Origin: Gnetum montanum
Taxonomy: Eukaryota; Streptophyta; Gnetopsida; Gnetales; Gnetaceae
Length of the DNA stretch: 64,000 nt
Reading direction: 5' to 3'
Assembly (NCBI GenBank): GCA_015680685.1
Contig: MNCI01004106.1
Location: 146,056-210,055 of the forward strand
Below are positions 34,834 to 47,295 of the stretch, in pieces. The number at the start of each line of letters is the position of its first letter. The stretch's first letter is position 1. The translations under genes and the position numbers were made by a program. A model generated the notes under the pieces. The model was not told where the DNA came from. It made no database searches and saw only the letters and a list, made by a program, of their open reading frames with translations.

Positions 34834-35570
34834 TTATCTATTGAATATCCAAAGTAAGAAAAATATGCACTGGCCAATGGAATTGCATTGTTGAATTAAT
34901 GGAAACATCTTCTTTAGATATGACTCATATTCCAAAGATTCTTTTACGTATCCATATTTTAATAATTGATAAACACTACTTCCAAATTTTGCATTGAATT
35001 CTACACAAAAAATAAATGGAACTAGATTGATATATCTTACAAATAACTTATTCTTCAAAATTTCTTCTATTTTCTTAATTAAATATGCTCCTTGACACAA
35101 TCTAACATCTGTACTTGTTGATTTGGCAATTAAATGTGTGTTGACTATACATATACATCTTCTTGATGGGTGGACTTTTAGAATAACTACTAAGGCTATA
35201 TGATTTTTTCAAAATCTTAGCTATTCTTTCTTTTCCATGATTTGAATTTCTAGAATTTCAAAAATCATATTTTCTAAACTCCATTCAAATATTTGTACCA
35301 ATTCAAACTTGGCTTCTTTATAAAAGATTGCACAGCCATCCATGTTATGATTTCTACAATAAGCTAATCTATGTGGCTTAAAAGAAGAACTTCCACAATG
35401 ACCTTTTTGCTTATAAATCCTTTTTAAAGACTTCTTGTAGGCATAAAACATCAACATCCAAATCTTATAACTCTACTAATATGCTTAGGTATCTATATTC
35501 ATGCTAATCCAAGGCCCATGGTGGACATAGCGGATGTTGTTTCTCACTTGCTAAAGATCTTACAAGAAAA
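34834..35570 (-). pseudogene. Captured CCR4/Angel-type endonuclease-exonuclease-phosphatase gene fragment
   Basis: Minus-strand frames match, in order, the EEP-fold deadenylase family (CCR4, Angel, Nocturnin). HPLCPPWAL lies near 35540, then DVDVLCLQEV (the QEV metal-binding glutamate region) near 35460, NMDGCAIFYKEAKFELV at about 35345-35290, ALVVILK and CIVNTHLIAKS (the N-T-H element) at about 35190-35115, and PFIFCVEFNAKFGSSVYQLL near 35000, where the family has GDFN. The loss of G-D from GDFN and several stops and frame breaks make it inactive. No introns are evident in this span, which suggests a copy made from RNA. CCR4-family proteins shorten mRNA poly(A) tails; which member was captured is unknown. 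Confidence 0.78.
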
Positions 35571-36394
35571 TTGTATGTTGCAACTTTCATTATCATTCTT
35601 GGATTTTCCTCTAAATCATTTGTGTTTATTGGTATCATACACCTTATCGAAATGATATTTTGAATCTCCATGTTGTTGTGTTGTATGAGTTGGTTGTAAG
35701 ATGAATTGATATATATGTATCTTCTTGACTGTTTTTCTTCATCAACTGATTCTTCAACTAATAATCAACTAATACTAATACATTAATTTATTCTCCAAAT
35801 AATTTAGTAATCTTTGACTACATTATCTAATTTTAGTAATATTAACCACATTATCTTTATCTTAATGGCCTTTCTACCCCCCTTAAGAACATTGACTTTG
35901 GTAGAGTAAATAATGACATGCCATAGTGATCTTAAAGCTATCTAGAAAGATTAATTTTCCAAAAAGGCATGATAAGTTCTCCTTATGTTGTCAAATTGTA
36001 ATGCACAGTTCATGATATCACCATCGTATCTGAAAGGGTGAAATTTTTAGGAAACAAATCTTCGTTTGTCAAAAAAAGTCTTTTGAAATAAAAAGTTATG
36101 GCTTTTGGAGTCTAGAGCCTTTTGGCATGAAAAACAAGACTTCTAGAAAGGTCGCCCATCCCAATACTACTCCAAGGTGAATGAGCTTAATTACAAAATT
36201 TTTATTTCATGTGTTTCCAATGCATCAAATTCTTTTTTTCTTTTTGAAAATTTTTTTGCATCCTAAATTTTAAACTAACATTTTAACAAATGGGAATTTT
36301 GAATTCTCTGTTAGTTAATGAAAATTTTCATCAGTTGATAGAAAAATTCAAATTTCTTGTCAATTAATGAAAAATTGGAATTCACTAGAGGTGG
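35571..36394. other. Element D interior, no gene seen
   Basis: AT-rich sequence. It may include more of the captured gene upstream of HPLCPPWAL, but I could not recognise further blocks. Confidence 0.4.
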
Positions 36395-36940
36395 CAGTGA
36401 GTTGCAGCATCGTTAGTGTTCACGGGCACCAAGGGTCCTAGTAATCCATGGTGCTAATGATGTCCACAGGCACTAGAGTTGTCAGTGATCCACAGTGCCA
36501 AAAGTGTCCACAAGCTCTAAAGGGGCTTGTGATCCAAGGTATCGATAGTGTTCACGAGTGTTTTGGGTGCCTATGATTTATGGTGCTATTGGTGTCCATG
36601 GGCACTAGGGGAGCCTATGATCCATGGTGCTGATAGTATCCATGGGCATTGAGGATGCCTATGATTCATGGTGCCATCGATGTCCAGAGGCACTAGGGAT
36701 GCATTTGATCCACAATGTTGTTGGTATTCATAGGAACTAGGGGTGCTAGTGATCGATGGTGCCATTGGTCCCTATGGAGTGCTAGGGATGCTTGTGATCT
36801 ATGGTTCCAATGGTGGCCACAAAGTGCTAAGGTTGCTTGTGATCTATGATGTTGATAGTGTCCACAGAGCACCAGGGATGCCTATGAGCGACGGTATTTG
36901 TAAAGCACCAAGGATGCTTGTGATCCATGGTGTAGGGGGA
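36395..36940. repeat. 44-bp degenerate tandem repeat
   Basis: About 12 copies with a period near 44 bp, each containing GTGATCCATGGTGC followed by GTGTCCACGGGCACTAGGG-like words. Copies differ by roughly a fifth to a third of positions, so the array is old. Confidence 0.75.
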
Positions 36941-37042
36941 AAAATGACCTAGGTTTGATGGGGGAGGGATGGGAACTAGGTTTGAACTCATGACCTCCCA
37001 CTCTCTCCTCCTCCTATTACATGTGCACGTGCACGCACACAC

Positions 37043-37065
37043 ATTATTATTATTATTATTTTGTT
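37043..37065. repeat. Short microsatellites
   Basis: An (ATT)n run, preceded by an alternating CA/GT-rich stretch around 37020-37042. Confidence 0.7.
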
Positions 37066-37773
37066 TCCAACTTGCCTCAGTGATTAACATGATGGTTTGG
37101 CTGACGATAGAAAGGTTTGATGTCAATAAATGATAATTTTGAGTTGATTCTTGACATTAAAATTTGGACATTATTTTTATTTTATTTTTTAAATAATAAT
37201 TTAATATTATTTAATGCATGCAAAATGAGAAAATTTAAAGATCGATATCTTTCAAATTGTAAGTCTGATCGAGATGAAATTTTCACCATTGGAATCATCT
37301 CAACAACAACTATGTGTTGGACATAGTCTTAGGGTTCAAAAATGAAGTTGAATTTTTTATATTTTATAAGGTCCAACTAGCTTATTCTACTAAAATGACA
37401 TTATTAGGTTGATGTATGGATGACATGATGACTTATAAATGATTATAAGTTGCTTAGGATAATGAGTTTCAACAAATAAAATCAATTTAGTTCACATTTA
37501 CTAAATTTTTAGAAGAAACTTGACAATGACCTTAATCAATATATATATTTATAATATTAAGATGGGTAAGGGTTACCTAGATCGGTGTATCCTTGCCTTA
37601 CCAACATCTCTTGCAATTGATGAATCTTGATGAGGTGTAATTAGATTTTCTAGATTAATTTATTGCATCTAGAGATGATCAATGACTTTCCCCTTGTCGT
37701 AGCTTCATGGTTCATCATCAGGTTCATGTTGTAGTTGACCCATGGTTCTAAATGGCCCTTAGTTTGTGGTTTT

Positions 37774-37785
37774 CTCTTATAGCAA
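37774..37785 (-). other. Primer-binding site of element D (initiator tRNA-Met-like)
   Basis: The minus strand reads TTGCTATAAGAG one base after the LTR. The plant initiator-Met site is TTGGTATCAGAG; two positions differ. Confidence 0.5.
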
Positions 37786-37786
37786 T

Positions 37787-38360
37787 TATGACATCATGTT
37801 CCCAAATGTCATAGAAAATTTCAAATATACATTATATTAGACATTATGCATAAGAAGACAATATACCAAATGTCAAATATATGTAACATTCAACATTATG
37901 CATAAAGAAAATAATAGAGAAAGTACAAAAAGAGAGAAAATAGAATGCTTTATTGATATAGAATACTATATCTAGATCATTATTTGAGAGTGTCTCTTAG
38001 GGTTTTCTTTCTTTAGCATCTATCCCTTAAGGGCAATCCAACACTACCATCATAGTTAGGATTCTCACTGGCTAGAAGGGATAGCTAATCCACTTCCTAT
38101 TTCACTTCACCTGACTCTTATGAATTACTTGTACTGGCTTCGCCACCTCATGCTGGTACAACCTTTAAGCCTAGGTATAAATGTCTTAGGTCAAACCCCC
38201 AAAGGTTACCTCAAGATTCACATTTGTTATTACAACATGTCCTTTTGGGTCTTAATTACAACTACCCTTTCAAGTCTTTGTTATGATAACGCTAACACTT
38301 GTTATGAAGAGGCACCATCTTTGTTATGCAATAGCATCATTTGGAAATGGGAACGTGATA
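37787..38360 (-). repeat. 5' LTR of element D
   Basis: 574 bp. The ends have decayed to TATGACATC and GAACGTGATA but align with 33511-34082. The right flank GGTGC is the target duplication. Confidence 0.85.
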
Positions 38361-38485
38361 GGTGCACACATCTTTAGACATGATATCAATGATGAAGCAT
38401 CATGTGTCATGACATTGTATCAATGACATTGTTGGTATGAGGTCATTGCTATGATGTTACATTGAGATAAATTTTGACTTTATCA
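38361..38485 (-). repeat. 3' LTR of element E, inner part (U3 end)
   Basis: It continues the LTR interrupted at 33510 and ends CTTTATCA. It contains GTATCAATGACATTG-like words that match the dyad region of the 5' LTR at 48115-48132. The following TACTCAATGACTAACTAG corresponds to the purine-tract region of A and B but has decayed. Confidence 0.82.
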
Positions 38486-38721
38486 TACTCAATGACTAAC
38501 TAGAAACTCGTCCTTGAGTTAAAAAAATGAGGATAGATTCCCTTACAAAATTGGGAGGTATATTCAACTATACATGACTAACAAACTATTTACATGAATT
38601 TGAATGCTATAATGGTGTTTTTACAAAATTTGACATAACGGTATGACAAAAAAAAACAAAAATAAAAATGGAAGTGGCTTGATGTAGTTTATGTGCCCGA
38701 TAGTAGTGGCTCTTCCATCAA

Positions 38722-41483
38722 CTACTTTCCCTTATCTTCAAGCTTCTTAAATTGATATTTGTTGAGTAATGCCTGAAGTTTTTCCTCTTCCATCCTCGGC
38801 TCATGTACCATCCATGCTTGTTAAGCAATGTGTGATGAAGTTGGTACATCCCATGGACATGGTAGTTTTAGGAACATTTGATTAGCCTTTACAGAACAAG
38901 TTGCAAACTACTAACATTCTTCTTCAAATGTCCTAGTTATTTTCCTTAATTCTTAATAGTCAAGAATTCTATGAACTAGGTTAGCTACAACAACCTTTTG
39001 GCCCTGGTACCTAGCTTTTACAACTTCAAGTGTAGAACTGACTACATGTAGTTTATGTAAAGCATCCTTCATATTAGCAAATTATTTCTCATATAAGGAA
39101 TACACTATTGCTATTAGTTAATCGAATTTGTTCATGGGCCTACCTACTATTAACATGGCCAAGTTATCATAGTGAAGATTTGCTAACCCCATGTACTCTA
39201 TGAGATTCTCAATTTGCAAGTCTTTATTTTTGGTTTCTGCTTGGTGGACATGAGCTAAACTATCCAAGATTGGATACTAGTTTATATTTTTTGCTGAAAT
39301 TGGACTAATCTTGGCTTTAGCCATTTGGAACTAGTCTTGTTAATATGCTTATACATGCCCACCTAATCCCAAAAATGCTCTTTGAGTCATTCATGCTTAT
39401 TGGCCTTTTTTTTCCATGCATTGATCTCAATTGCAAATTTTTCTTTGATTGCATAGACTTCTTCCATTGATAGCATCCTATTTTCTCAAACCAAGTGACT
39501 CATATCCTAGTTGACTTGAACTAATTGTTCTTGAAGTTACTAGATTCTTTCTCCAAGAACATTCTTTTGTCACTGAATGTTGTTCAACCAAGAATTATCT
39601 ACAACTAATTGTTTATTTTCCTCTTGTAGAGTGATGAGTGCCTTCATATGTCCATAATTTTTTTCTTCTAACACTAATGCATCCCATACCACTTTCTTCT
39701 TATCTCACTACATCTTTAGATTGTGGTTGATGAATTGATTCATAGGGTCTATCCAAAACTGGTCAAGTTGGTTAGAAGTAATGAACTACATCAGATCTCT
39801 TCTCTCTACTCTCAAGGTCATAAGATCTTCTTGTAGTCTTTGGACTTCATTTTCAACATGCTCTACCCTAGTCTCAGTCATGATCAAACTTCCTTTTATG
39901 GCTATTAATTTAGACTAGACTGCTATGATATCACTAGGAATATCAAAGAGATTTTGCATAACTTAATCGATCTCTAGCAGTCTATCTAATACATCCTCAT
40001 GTTTAGCCAAAGTCACTAAGATTCCAACTAGCATTTGAGCATCTTTTGCTCTAGAGATATTGATTGTTGGCATAATAGGAATGTTGAAGGACTTCTCAAT
40101 ATTATCAGTAATCGCTTCAATAACTTCCACTGCATCTTTATGTTGCATGATCACCATTGTGGCTCCTTCTCTAATTTTTCAACATCACTTGAAATGATGA
40201 AAAATTCCCTAAGATTTGTTGTGATCAAGCATCCCCTCCTTTTGGATACAATGATATTTTCCCACCAGTAAGATCTATTGAGATGGTGGGTTTAACTGCA
40301 TCATTGATGACCTTATAGAGATTGGCATTCTCACTTTTTCCCTAGTTGATTGTATCTATAATTTGCTGCAGATAACTCATGGAAGGTCGATAATCCTATG
40401 ATGGAGGTGGTGGCACTTGCTATTGTTGTTGTTTTTGATCAATTGGTGATTAGCTACTAGGCCCTGCTTACTACTATTGGCTAGTAGCTTGAATGATGTC
40501 AGCATGAGTTAAGCCTATAGCTCCCTCATTACCTATCTATTTCTCCAACTGATCCTTCTTTAGAGGCATGGGTTTTGACATCTCAACATATGAGGTTTTT
40601 TGAGCTTTTCTCAAAGCATTGTTTGTATAACCAAGTATGACTTCTTGTTTCCATAGCTTCTTGATCATGTAGTAGAATGGTAGTCTTGGCTTCCCTGATT
40701 TCTTCTCTTCAAATCACCTTTAAATTTCAAGGAAGTAAAGATGGTCAATATCAGCATTGAATTTTCCCATCAATATTGTGCTTTCTCTGGTTACATAAGT
40801 GAATATCCTATTAAGCCTTTTAGTTGGGAATGTATGATAGGTGCCAATCTTGAAATATATCTTTTCCTTTGTAGTCAGCTCACTATAGTTCTTATCATGC
40901 TTGCCATAGGCTCAGTGTAGTCACAATCTCTTTACATTGGTATTAGACCATGTGGATATCTATGTTACGTTAGCCTATTCATTTGGTAAATTAAGGGCTT
41001 TGGTTATTGCCTTCACTAGATATGACATAGAAACTCCTTCTATCTTTACCATGGCATACTTTTTCTTGTTTTCCAAAATTAAAGGGTTTCTTGTAAGTAC
41101 CGTTTACCACTGGTTGATATTGTAGGCCATAGGGGAGATGATTGGACTTGTGTTTGAATAGTAGCTAGATCAAACTTCATGAAAGGATCAAAATTGAGTT
41201 CCACAATGACTGTGGACATTATTAACTTTTATTGAATGGCCTAGAGACATTCAAGTGATAGTATGAGGCACTATTCTAATTCTAGTACTTGTGGTGCTTC
41301 GATCTCTGCTTGGGAAAATTATTTGGTAGTAGGCGTTTGTTGGTGAATATTGAAAGACTAGGCTTCCTTCTTTGCATGTTCTACTAGTGGAGTTTATTCT
41401 CCAATGTAGCCTCTCCCTTAGCCTCTTGGTCTTTTACTTTCTAGTTATGAGTGTCCTCGTTTTGGTATCCTTTCTGGGACCAT
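38722..41483 (-). pseudogene. ORF3 of element E: unrecognised coiled-coil protein
   Basis: A sense-strand coding region of about 920 codons between the non-coding region and the 3' LTR. It starts at 41483 (MVPERIPKRGHS) and ends at a TAG at 38722-38724. The first half is globular-looking, with YTEPMASMI and NADIDHLYFLEI in different frames. It is followed by a Gln/Pro stretch near 40400 and a long Leu/Glu/Lys-rich coiled coil (about 40150-38900), for example RVEHVENEVQRLQEDLM. It ends LQALLNKYQFKKLEDKGK. Stops are mostly TAG/TGA at likely Gln or Trp codons, plus frameshifts. I do not recognise the family. Element F has a related ORF in the same place; A and B lack it. It is not a known env-like protein as far as I can see, and no membrane segment stands out. 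Confidence 0.62.
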
Positions 41484-44131
41484 CTGCAATCAATCGAGAG
41501 TTTAGAATTACCAAAGTGTTTATATCGGTACTTCATGATGTATAATCCTTTTCATACTTTTGGTTAGATCACATCTTTAGTTCATAATGATTGCTAGTTA
41601 GAATAATTTTCAAAATGATATCCCCTAAGAAGTGGATCTTTAATTTTCATGACCTCCCACACTTATTATATGTTGGCTCATAATACCTTAGAATTAGTTG
41701 GAATGGTTTATTAAGAGAATTTATTGAATTATTTGGCTTAAATTTACTAAATTCATGATAATATCCTTTATGTTTTATCTTACTCACCCTTAAACTACCT
41801 TTCAAAGTTAGGCAATTTTTTCAAAAAATTTAGCTTAAATTTCCTCAATGTCACCCCCACCCCACAACTAAGTTGAGTGCTCTATGATCAACATAGTTCA
41901 AGAATTTTGGAAATTGGAGCTGTAGGGGCAAAGTTATGGCTTGTGCAAGTTAGTGTGTCAAAGCTCAAAAGAAGAATAGCAAAAACTTCTCTTATGGAAA
42001 ATGGAAAGAACGAAAAAATTTTCTAACTCCTTGCGCCTATATATAGTATTTTTGTAGCATTACATTATTGATACAACATCGTATCAACAACGTATGAGGG
42101 GTTCATACATCGCATCAACAACATCATCTTAAAAAATTTCAATTTTTGTGAGCATTTTCTAATGACAAAATGAGACAAATTAAATGATAGGAAGATAGTA
42201 AGAATTTCCAAAGGATCTTAGAATAGCCATGATGCTTAGGTTGCAAAAATTAGGTGTTGAAAGTTCATAAAGAAGGGATTTCATGCTATGAAAGTTGATT
42301 AAGTGTATATAAGATGGATGAAGGGTTGTAGGTTCATGGATAAATTTCAAAAGTAAAGTATTTCTTAAAGCTTTGGATGATCTTAGAAGCATAAGATGAT
42401 GTGAAATTGCTTGCAAAGTATGAAATAATACAAGAGTTATACAAGTGGGTCCTCCCCAAAGCAACCTCTAGCCCTTAGTGCCCTTGTATAACCACATCTA
42501 AAAGTGTCCTTAGGCATTCAAGGGGTTGAATGTAAGACATACAGGTTATAAAAACACACATATTAGTATCATTGGATTGGAAAAATAACACAATATTACA
42601 CAGAACCACAAGTTATGATTAAGTATCTGGTGAGGTAAGACAAATTATAGAAAGGATTATTGAACTTGGGACATGAGGTGGCTTACCATAGGCATAATAA
42701 ATCCTTGTGTGTTATTGATGGTTAAATTAATCATTAGCCCTTTGTTTCAAAATTCAAAACAAGTCTAAACCACATTCTAGTGACATCACATTATGTTATC
42801 TCTTGGATTCACAACCAGAAGACTACAATTGTTACAAAGAGTATTACCACTTGGCGTATTATCCAAGGGATGAGTTTATTAATTACACTTTTTATGATTT
42901 TTAAGATTCTTAATAAGACACCTACCTTTATGCATGGGTAACATGTCTTTCCAGTGGGACCCCCAAAAATTTATTCTATGCATGGATTTTATTTTTAACT
43001 ATGTCAACCTTACCAAAGGACTACCTTTAGGCATGGGTAATGCATCTTTTTAGTGACATGATAAGGTAGCACTTATTGTACTCTTACTCCCATTTTTCAT
43101 TAGATCTACAAGGATATAATACACCTAAGCAATAAGATAGAACTCACAAGAGTAATCTAGAAGAATTCACAAATTCCCTTGATGTCACACCCTTGCATTC
43201 CCACTTGGTTCTTCACTTTTTGCTCCAAGCATAATGATCACAGGTTTATTCTTAGTTCTATTATGAAAAGAATATCATTATGGCCATGGTAAGAACCTCT
43301 TATTGTTGGAATGGATGGATGGATTTTGTGGTATTATTGTATAGATAACCAGTCCCTTATGATCAATAACATAGAGAAATATCCACCTTGTTAAAACTAC
43401 ATCTTTCCTTATTTGATGTGTTTCATTGGAAAATTGATAGAAATATGTACAAGTAAAATGAGAAAAAAACATGAAAAATTAGAAAAGATATAAAAAATTA
43501 TAAGGATAAAAAGAATGAAAGATTATTTAAAAATTAGAAAATGTTAAAGAATATCGAAAGTTTAGGAAATGAAAAAGTATAAAAGAAAGGAAAATATTGA
43601 ATAATGTGAAAAAGTATTAAGAAAAGAAAAAGGTATAACAAAAATTTCAAACCACAAAAATTAGAAAGAAAAAAATTAAAAAAAGCTTATTAATTCCTAT
43701 GTTAGGATAAGGCATCTCCCACATGATTGAACTCAAGGGTGAGAGTTTGGAAAGTAGACCCTAGATCCTCTATATTATATAATGTAGGTTTCTCATTTAC
43801 CATCCTTAGCGATTTAGTTTTTTGGTTATTATCCCAAGTAATCTTGATGTAATTTAATTTCAATCATCTAAGTCCTTATTTCCTCTCTCTATTAGTGTAT
43901 GATTATGGTTTAATATTGTCATTGGTAAGTTCTCAGTTAGGGTCATTTTATTAAAATATGTGTTAATAAGTGGGTCATATTGTTCCACACATGTTTTGGA
44001 TAATTTTAAGTTCTCAGTTTGTAGTCATTGGGTGTCTTTTGGTTTAGTGGCCTACTCTATTTCTTGTGCACACACTTGTTTTTCACATTTATTGTGGGCT
44101 AGTATAATGACTATGTTGGCATTCTAAAGTG
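41484..44131 (-). other. Non-coding internal region of element E
   Basis: It contains GGGTCCTCCCCAAAG-like text near 42450, shared with A and B, and an A/G-rich tract at about 43440-43690 in the position of the 15-bp repeat of A and B. Searches by eye for LNPKKC-, YxDD-, WPF- and YFTKW-type motifs on the minus strand found none, so pol is absent. Confidence 0.6.
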
Positions 44132-44740
44132 TCAGTCCACAACTGCATCATTTTTTATCATTAGTAATGCATGGAATCCATTGCATATGGCTTCATGCAT
44201 GTCTTCCTTAGAGATTTCTACATATAAATCTTTCATTCTTAACCTAGCATCCATAGTACTAAGCAATGCTCTCTCCATAGTGATTGGAAATTTCCTTTCA
44301 TCATTTTGCATGCTGATTACTAGAAAATTTGCTAGATAAGACCACCCATTGATTGTGGTCACCACATCTTCTATCTGTCCCAAAGGAATTTTCATAGATT
44401 TGTCTACTAACTTTAGCTTGATGTTGCACTTCTTAAATGGTAGTAGGTTCCATGCCTTGTATGTTTCTTGAGAGATCAGATTTACTTTGGAACCTGACTC
44501 TAGTAGAGCCTTGCATGGTATATTTCCAACTACTTGTAAATAAATCAAAGGAATTCCTAGATCAATTTGTTTCTTTGGTATTGGTCCTACATTTATCCAA
44601 TCTAATACTATTTTTGTTAGCATGATAGTTAACATATTAACATTGGACAATGATGGAAGCTCATTATTTCTTAGAGGGTTGGATGTGGATGGAGCTGAAG
44701 TAGATGCACTCCTCATCCTTTGAACCTTTTCTAGACTCAT
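44132..44740 (-). pseudogene. Protease of element E, long open frame
   Basis: This is the best preserved protease of the A/B/E group: one open frame of 202 codons. The active-site region reads KALLESGSKVNLIS, where A and B have LLDLG, so the catalytic Asp is Glu. Further on are WNLLPFKKCNIKLKLVDKS, TTINGWSYLANFLVIS and FPITMERALLSTMDARLRM, matching the GR-x-WL region, with R and W lost. It lies directly downstream of gag and upstream of the non-coding region. Confidence 0.8.
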
Positions 44741-45127
44741 TTGGAAGAATGGGCATTTCTTGGATCATATTTCATGCATGATTACTTCCTCCTATATGTT
44801 GATTTCCCTAGTTGCACTTTTCTTCTAGGGTTATGATGGCAATTCCCCTTGCATTACAAGTTGTGGCAATGGTGGTAAAGGATTTGGATGTTAACTTAAT
44901 GAACTAGCCACTTGCAAATGCATGTATGAATTGGAGTTTATACTTGGCAGTGTAGTTCTATGGTATTTAGGTGGATAGTATTACAGAGTTTGAACTGCTA
45001 CTTTACTTAGACAAATTGGATGTTGAACATAGTGTCCATATAGGTCTAGTTTCCCATATGGGTATTGTTGTCATGGTTGTAGCATTGCCCATGATTAGGA
45101 TTGTTGCCACTATTTGTGGTACTACTC

Positions 45128-47152
45128 TTATGGCTGCATATAAGCTCCACTAGGGTAGTATGTTGGTTGGAAGGCTTTTTGGTAGTTACCTTGAGGGTAA
45201 GGTAATCGTTTGGGCATCTTCTTCTTAATGAAAATGGGATTGAGTGCGTATGTCCCTATTTCTTGTAAATGTGCCATCATAAGAAAACATCCCTTTGGGT
45301 GTTCATATTGGCACATTGCACATCCTTGCTCATCCTCGAAGCTTGTTATTAAACATTTGGCCATTGAAGCCATGTTTCCTTTCCATCCAAAGTCTCTCTT
45401 CTTCATTTTTTCCTTCCCTTTGCTAAAGGCTTTCTTAGTTCATTCCTTTACAATCTTTAAAGTTTTTGCAAATTTTTCATCTACTAAATCCCACATCTTT
45501 TCTACCTTGGCTACTATATCAATAATATATTTCTAAATAGGTAGTGTCTTCTTTTGTATCACTTGGTCCAAGGTTTCCTCTTCTTATTCATTACATATCC
45601 ATACATTTCTCTTCCTAATAGATGGGTCTTTATTATACTCCTTAGCTAATTATCTCTTCTTTAACTCATCTTATTTCGTTGCCACTTGGTCAATGAGCCT
45701 TTGAATTAAATGGATGGTCATTTTAGATAATCTTCCTTGGGCATAAACCCCAAGGGTTTTCCTAGTTTTATTGCATAGTCCATCGATGATATGTCTAAAC
45801 TACTTCCTTTGAGAAAATCCATGGACTGGGAACCTATGTAGAAGTGAATAGTATTTGACCATTACTACATCAAGGGATTCATGGGTCCCTTGCTTCCATC
45901 CCTGGATTTTTTTCCTAAGGCTTGAAACCTAGAAATAGGTTTTATACTTGTCATTAAAAAGTTCAAGCATGGTCCTCTATATTCTAATTGATTCCAATTC
46001 CAACGATTTGTACTAGATTTCAACCTCTTTAACGAATGTCCTAGGGAACAACTTGAGTTTTTTCCAAGCACTTTCTATGTTTTATATAGTGTAGGCATAA
46101 TGGAATTCTTGAAGATAGTGTTGTAGATCTACGTTGTATCCACCCTCAAATTTGGACATGTTGTTCATGTCTAGCCACTTAATATGGATGTCCCTTATGT
46201 TCTTGATTGGAATATAAATAGTTTTTCATATATTGATCATGCTTCGAGTTGCCAATAGGGGTTCTTCTCATTCATTTTCTTTATTGTAGTGGTGCCTCCT
46301 TCAATTCTCATACCTCTCTATGTCCTCATGTCTATCTCTATCTCTTCTTGGCTCATGTTATTAATCTTCCTCATCATAGTGCCTTGGACAATAGTCATTT
46401 CGATCATGAGTTTGATGCCTTTCCCTATCATGGTCTTTGTAGCCATATTTCCTTAGATCAAAATCCACTAATGATCATGAGGATGAAGATGAAGCAATGG
46501 AAGAACAATGCCAAATAGTCCTTCTTCTATGACTTTGATATTCTTCTCTTTGGGATCTAGTAGAAGCTCTTGGCCTTGAGTCCTACTTATACTTAAAGTC
46601 TTTGGCCTCTCTTTTGGGTGTCTCTACTAAGGTTAAATGCAACTACACTTTGATAGGTTCCTCCAAAAAAATAATAGGCATTTGAAAATTGACTTCATGA
46701 TCTTGGTGGAGTTCTTCTACTATGAATGTATTGCCATCAAGCTATTCCATGACAACAGGAGAATTGATCTACTTTTCTTTGTTGTGGTCATGTTTAATCT
46801 CCATAGTATCATCTCTCTTCACTTATGTCTCTGTGGGTTCATAGGGCCTCATCATATGTTTGGTCACATGATACCCTTCTTGTGCATGACTTAGATTCAT
46901 TCCCCTTAGAGTTGTGTGAAGCATTATGATTGGTGAACCCCATGCAGTTAGAACAATGTTGTTCTATAAGTTTTTCCATCTCATTTTCCCATTTTGGTAG
47001 AAGATGAAGGTAAAATTAGGATAGTAAGGATCTTCATGAGAGTATGCTATTCTTGCTTGCATTAGCATACTCCAGTCTTCATCGTCACTTATGTTGACAT
47101 TTCCCTTTTTCATCTCTTTGGAAAGTGATAGTGTATCTTTTGTTGAAGCCAT
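45128..47152 (-). pseudogene. Gag of element E
   Basis: It starts at 47152 (MASTKDTLSLSKEMKK). Within 62 codons it shows YYPNFTFIFYQNGKMRWKNL, matching YIPNFTFILHQDEQMHWKDL of element A. A capsid region covers about 46200-45860 but is shifted between frames. The C-terminal frame at 45406-45128 holds the zinc knuckle CAMCQYEHPKGC near 45286-45322, then LQEIGTYALNPIF. Many stops are present. It is more diverged from A and B than they are from each other. Confidence 0.76.
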
Positions 47153-47274
47153 GTTTTAGTTATGATGATTGGTTAAGTATGTGTTTGTTATAATTATTTA
47201 GAGATTAGAAAGATTAAGTTTTAATTCTTGCTACAAGAAACTTTGTAAAATCAATTACTTAGCACACATTGATA

Positions 47275-47294
47275 TATCCCTAACAATGATGCTA
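47275..47294 (-). other. Primer-binding site of element E (tRNA-Asp-like)
   Basis: The minus strand reads TAGCATCATTGTTAGGGATA. Compared with the plant tRNA-Asp site, nearly all differences are transitions. It lies one base from the LTR. Confidence 0.65.
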
Positions 47295-47295
47295 A

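Larger units (their letters stand above)
33511..38360 (-). mobile_element. Element D: LTR element with a captured host gene, nested in the LTR of E
   Basis: It has LTRs at 33511-34082 and 37787-38360 and flanks GGTGT and GGTGC (a 5-bp duplication with one change; the intact E LTR reads GGTGC at this place). A purine tract (minus strand AAGGGGGGTAGAT) adjoins the left LTR and an initiator-tRNA-Met-like primer site adjoins the right one, giving minus orientation. No gag or pol was recognised in the 3.7-kb interior; instead it carries a decayed CCR4/Angel-type gene and a 44-bp repeat. It is therefore non-autonomous. Confidence 0.82.

Noticed and set aside
41484-44131. Hidden RT in element E
   Set aside because: Scanning the minus strand for RT and integrase signature words found none; the region matches non-coding parts of A and B.
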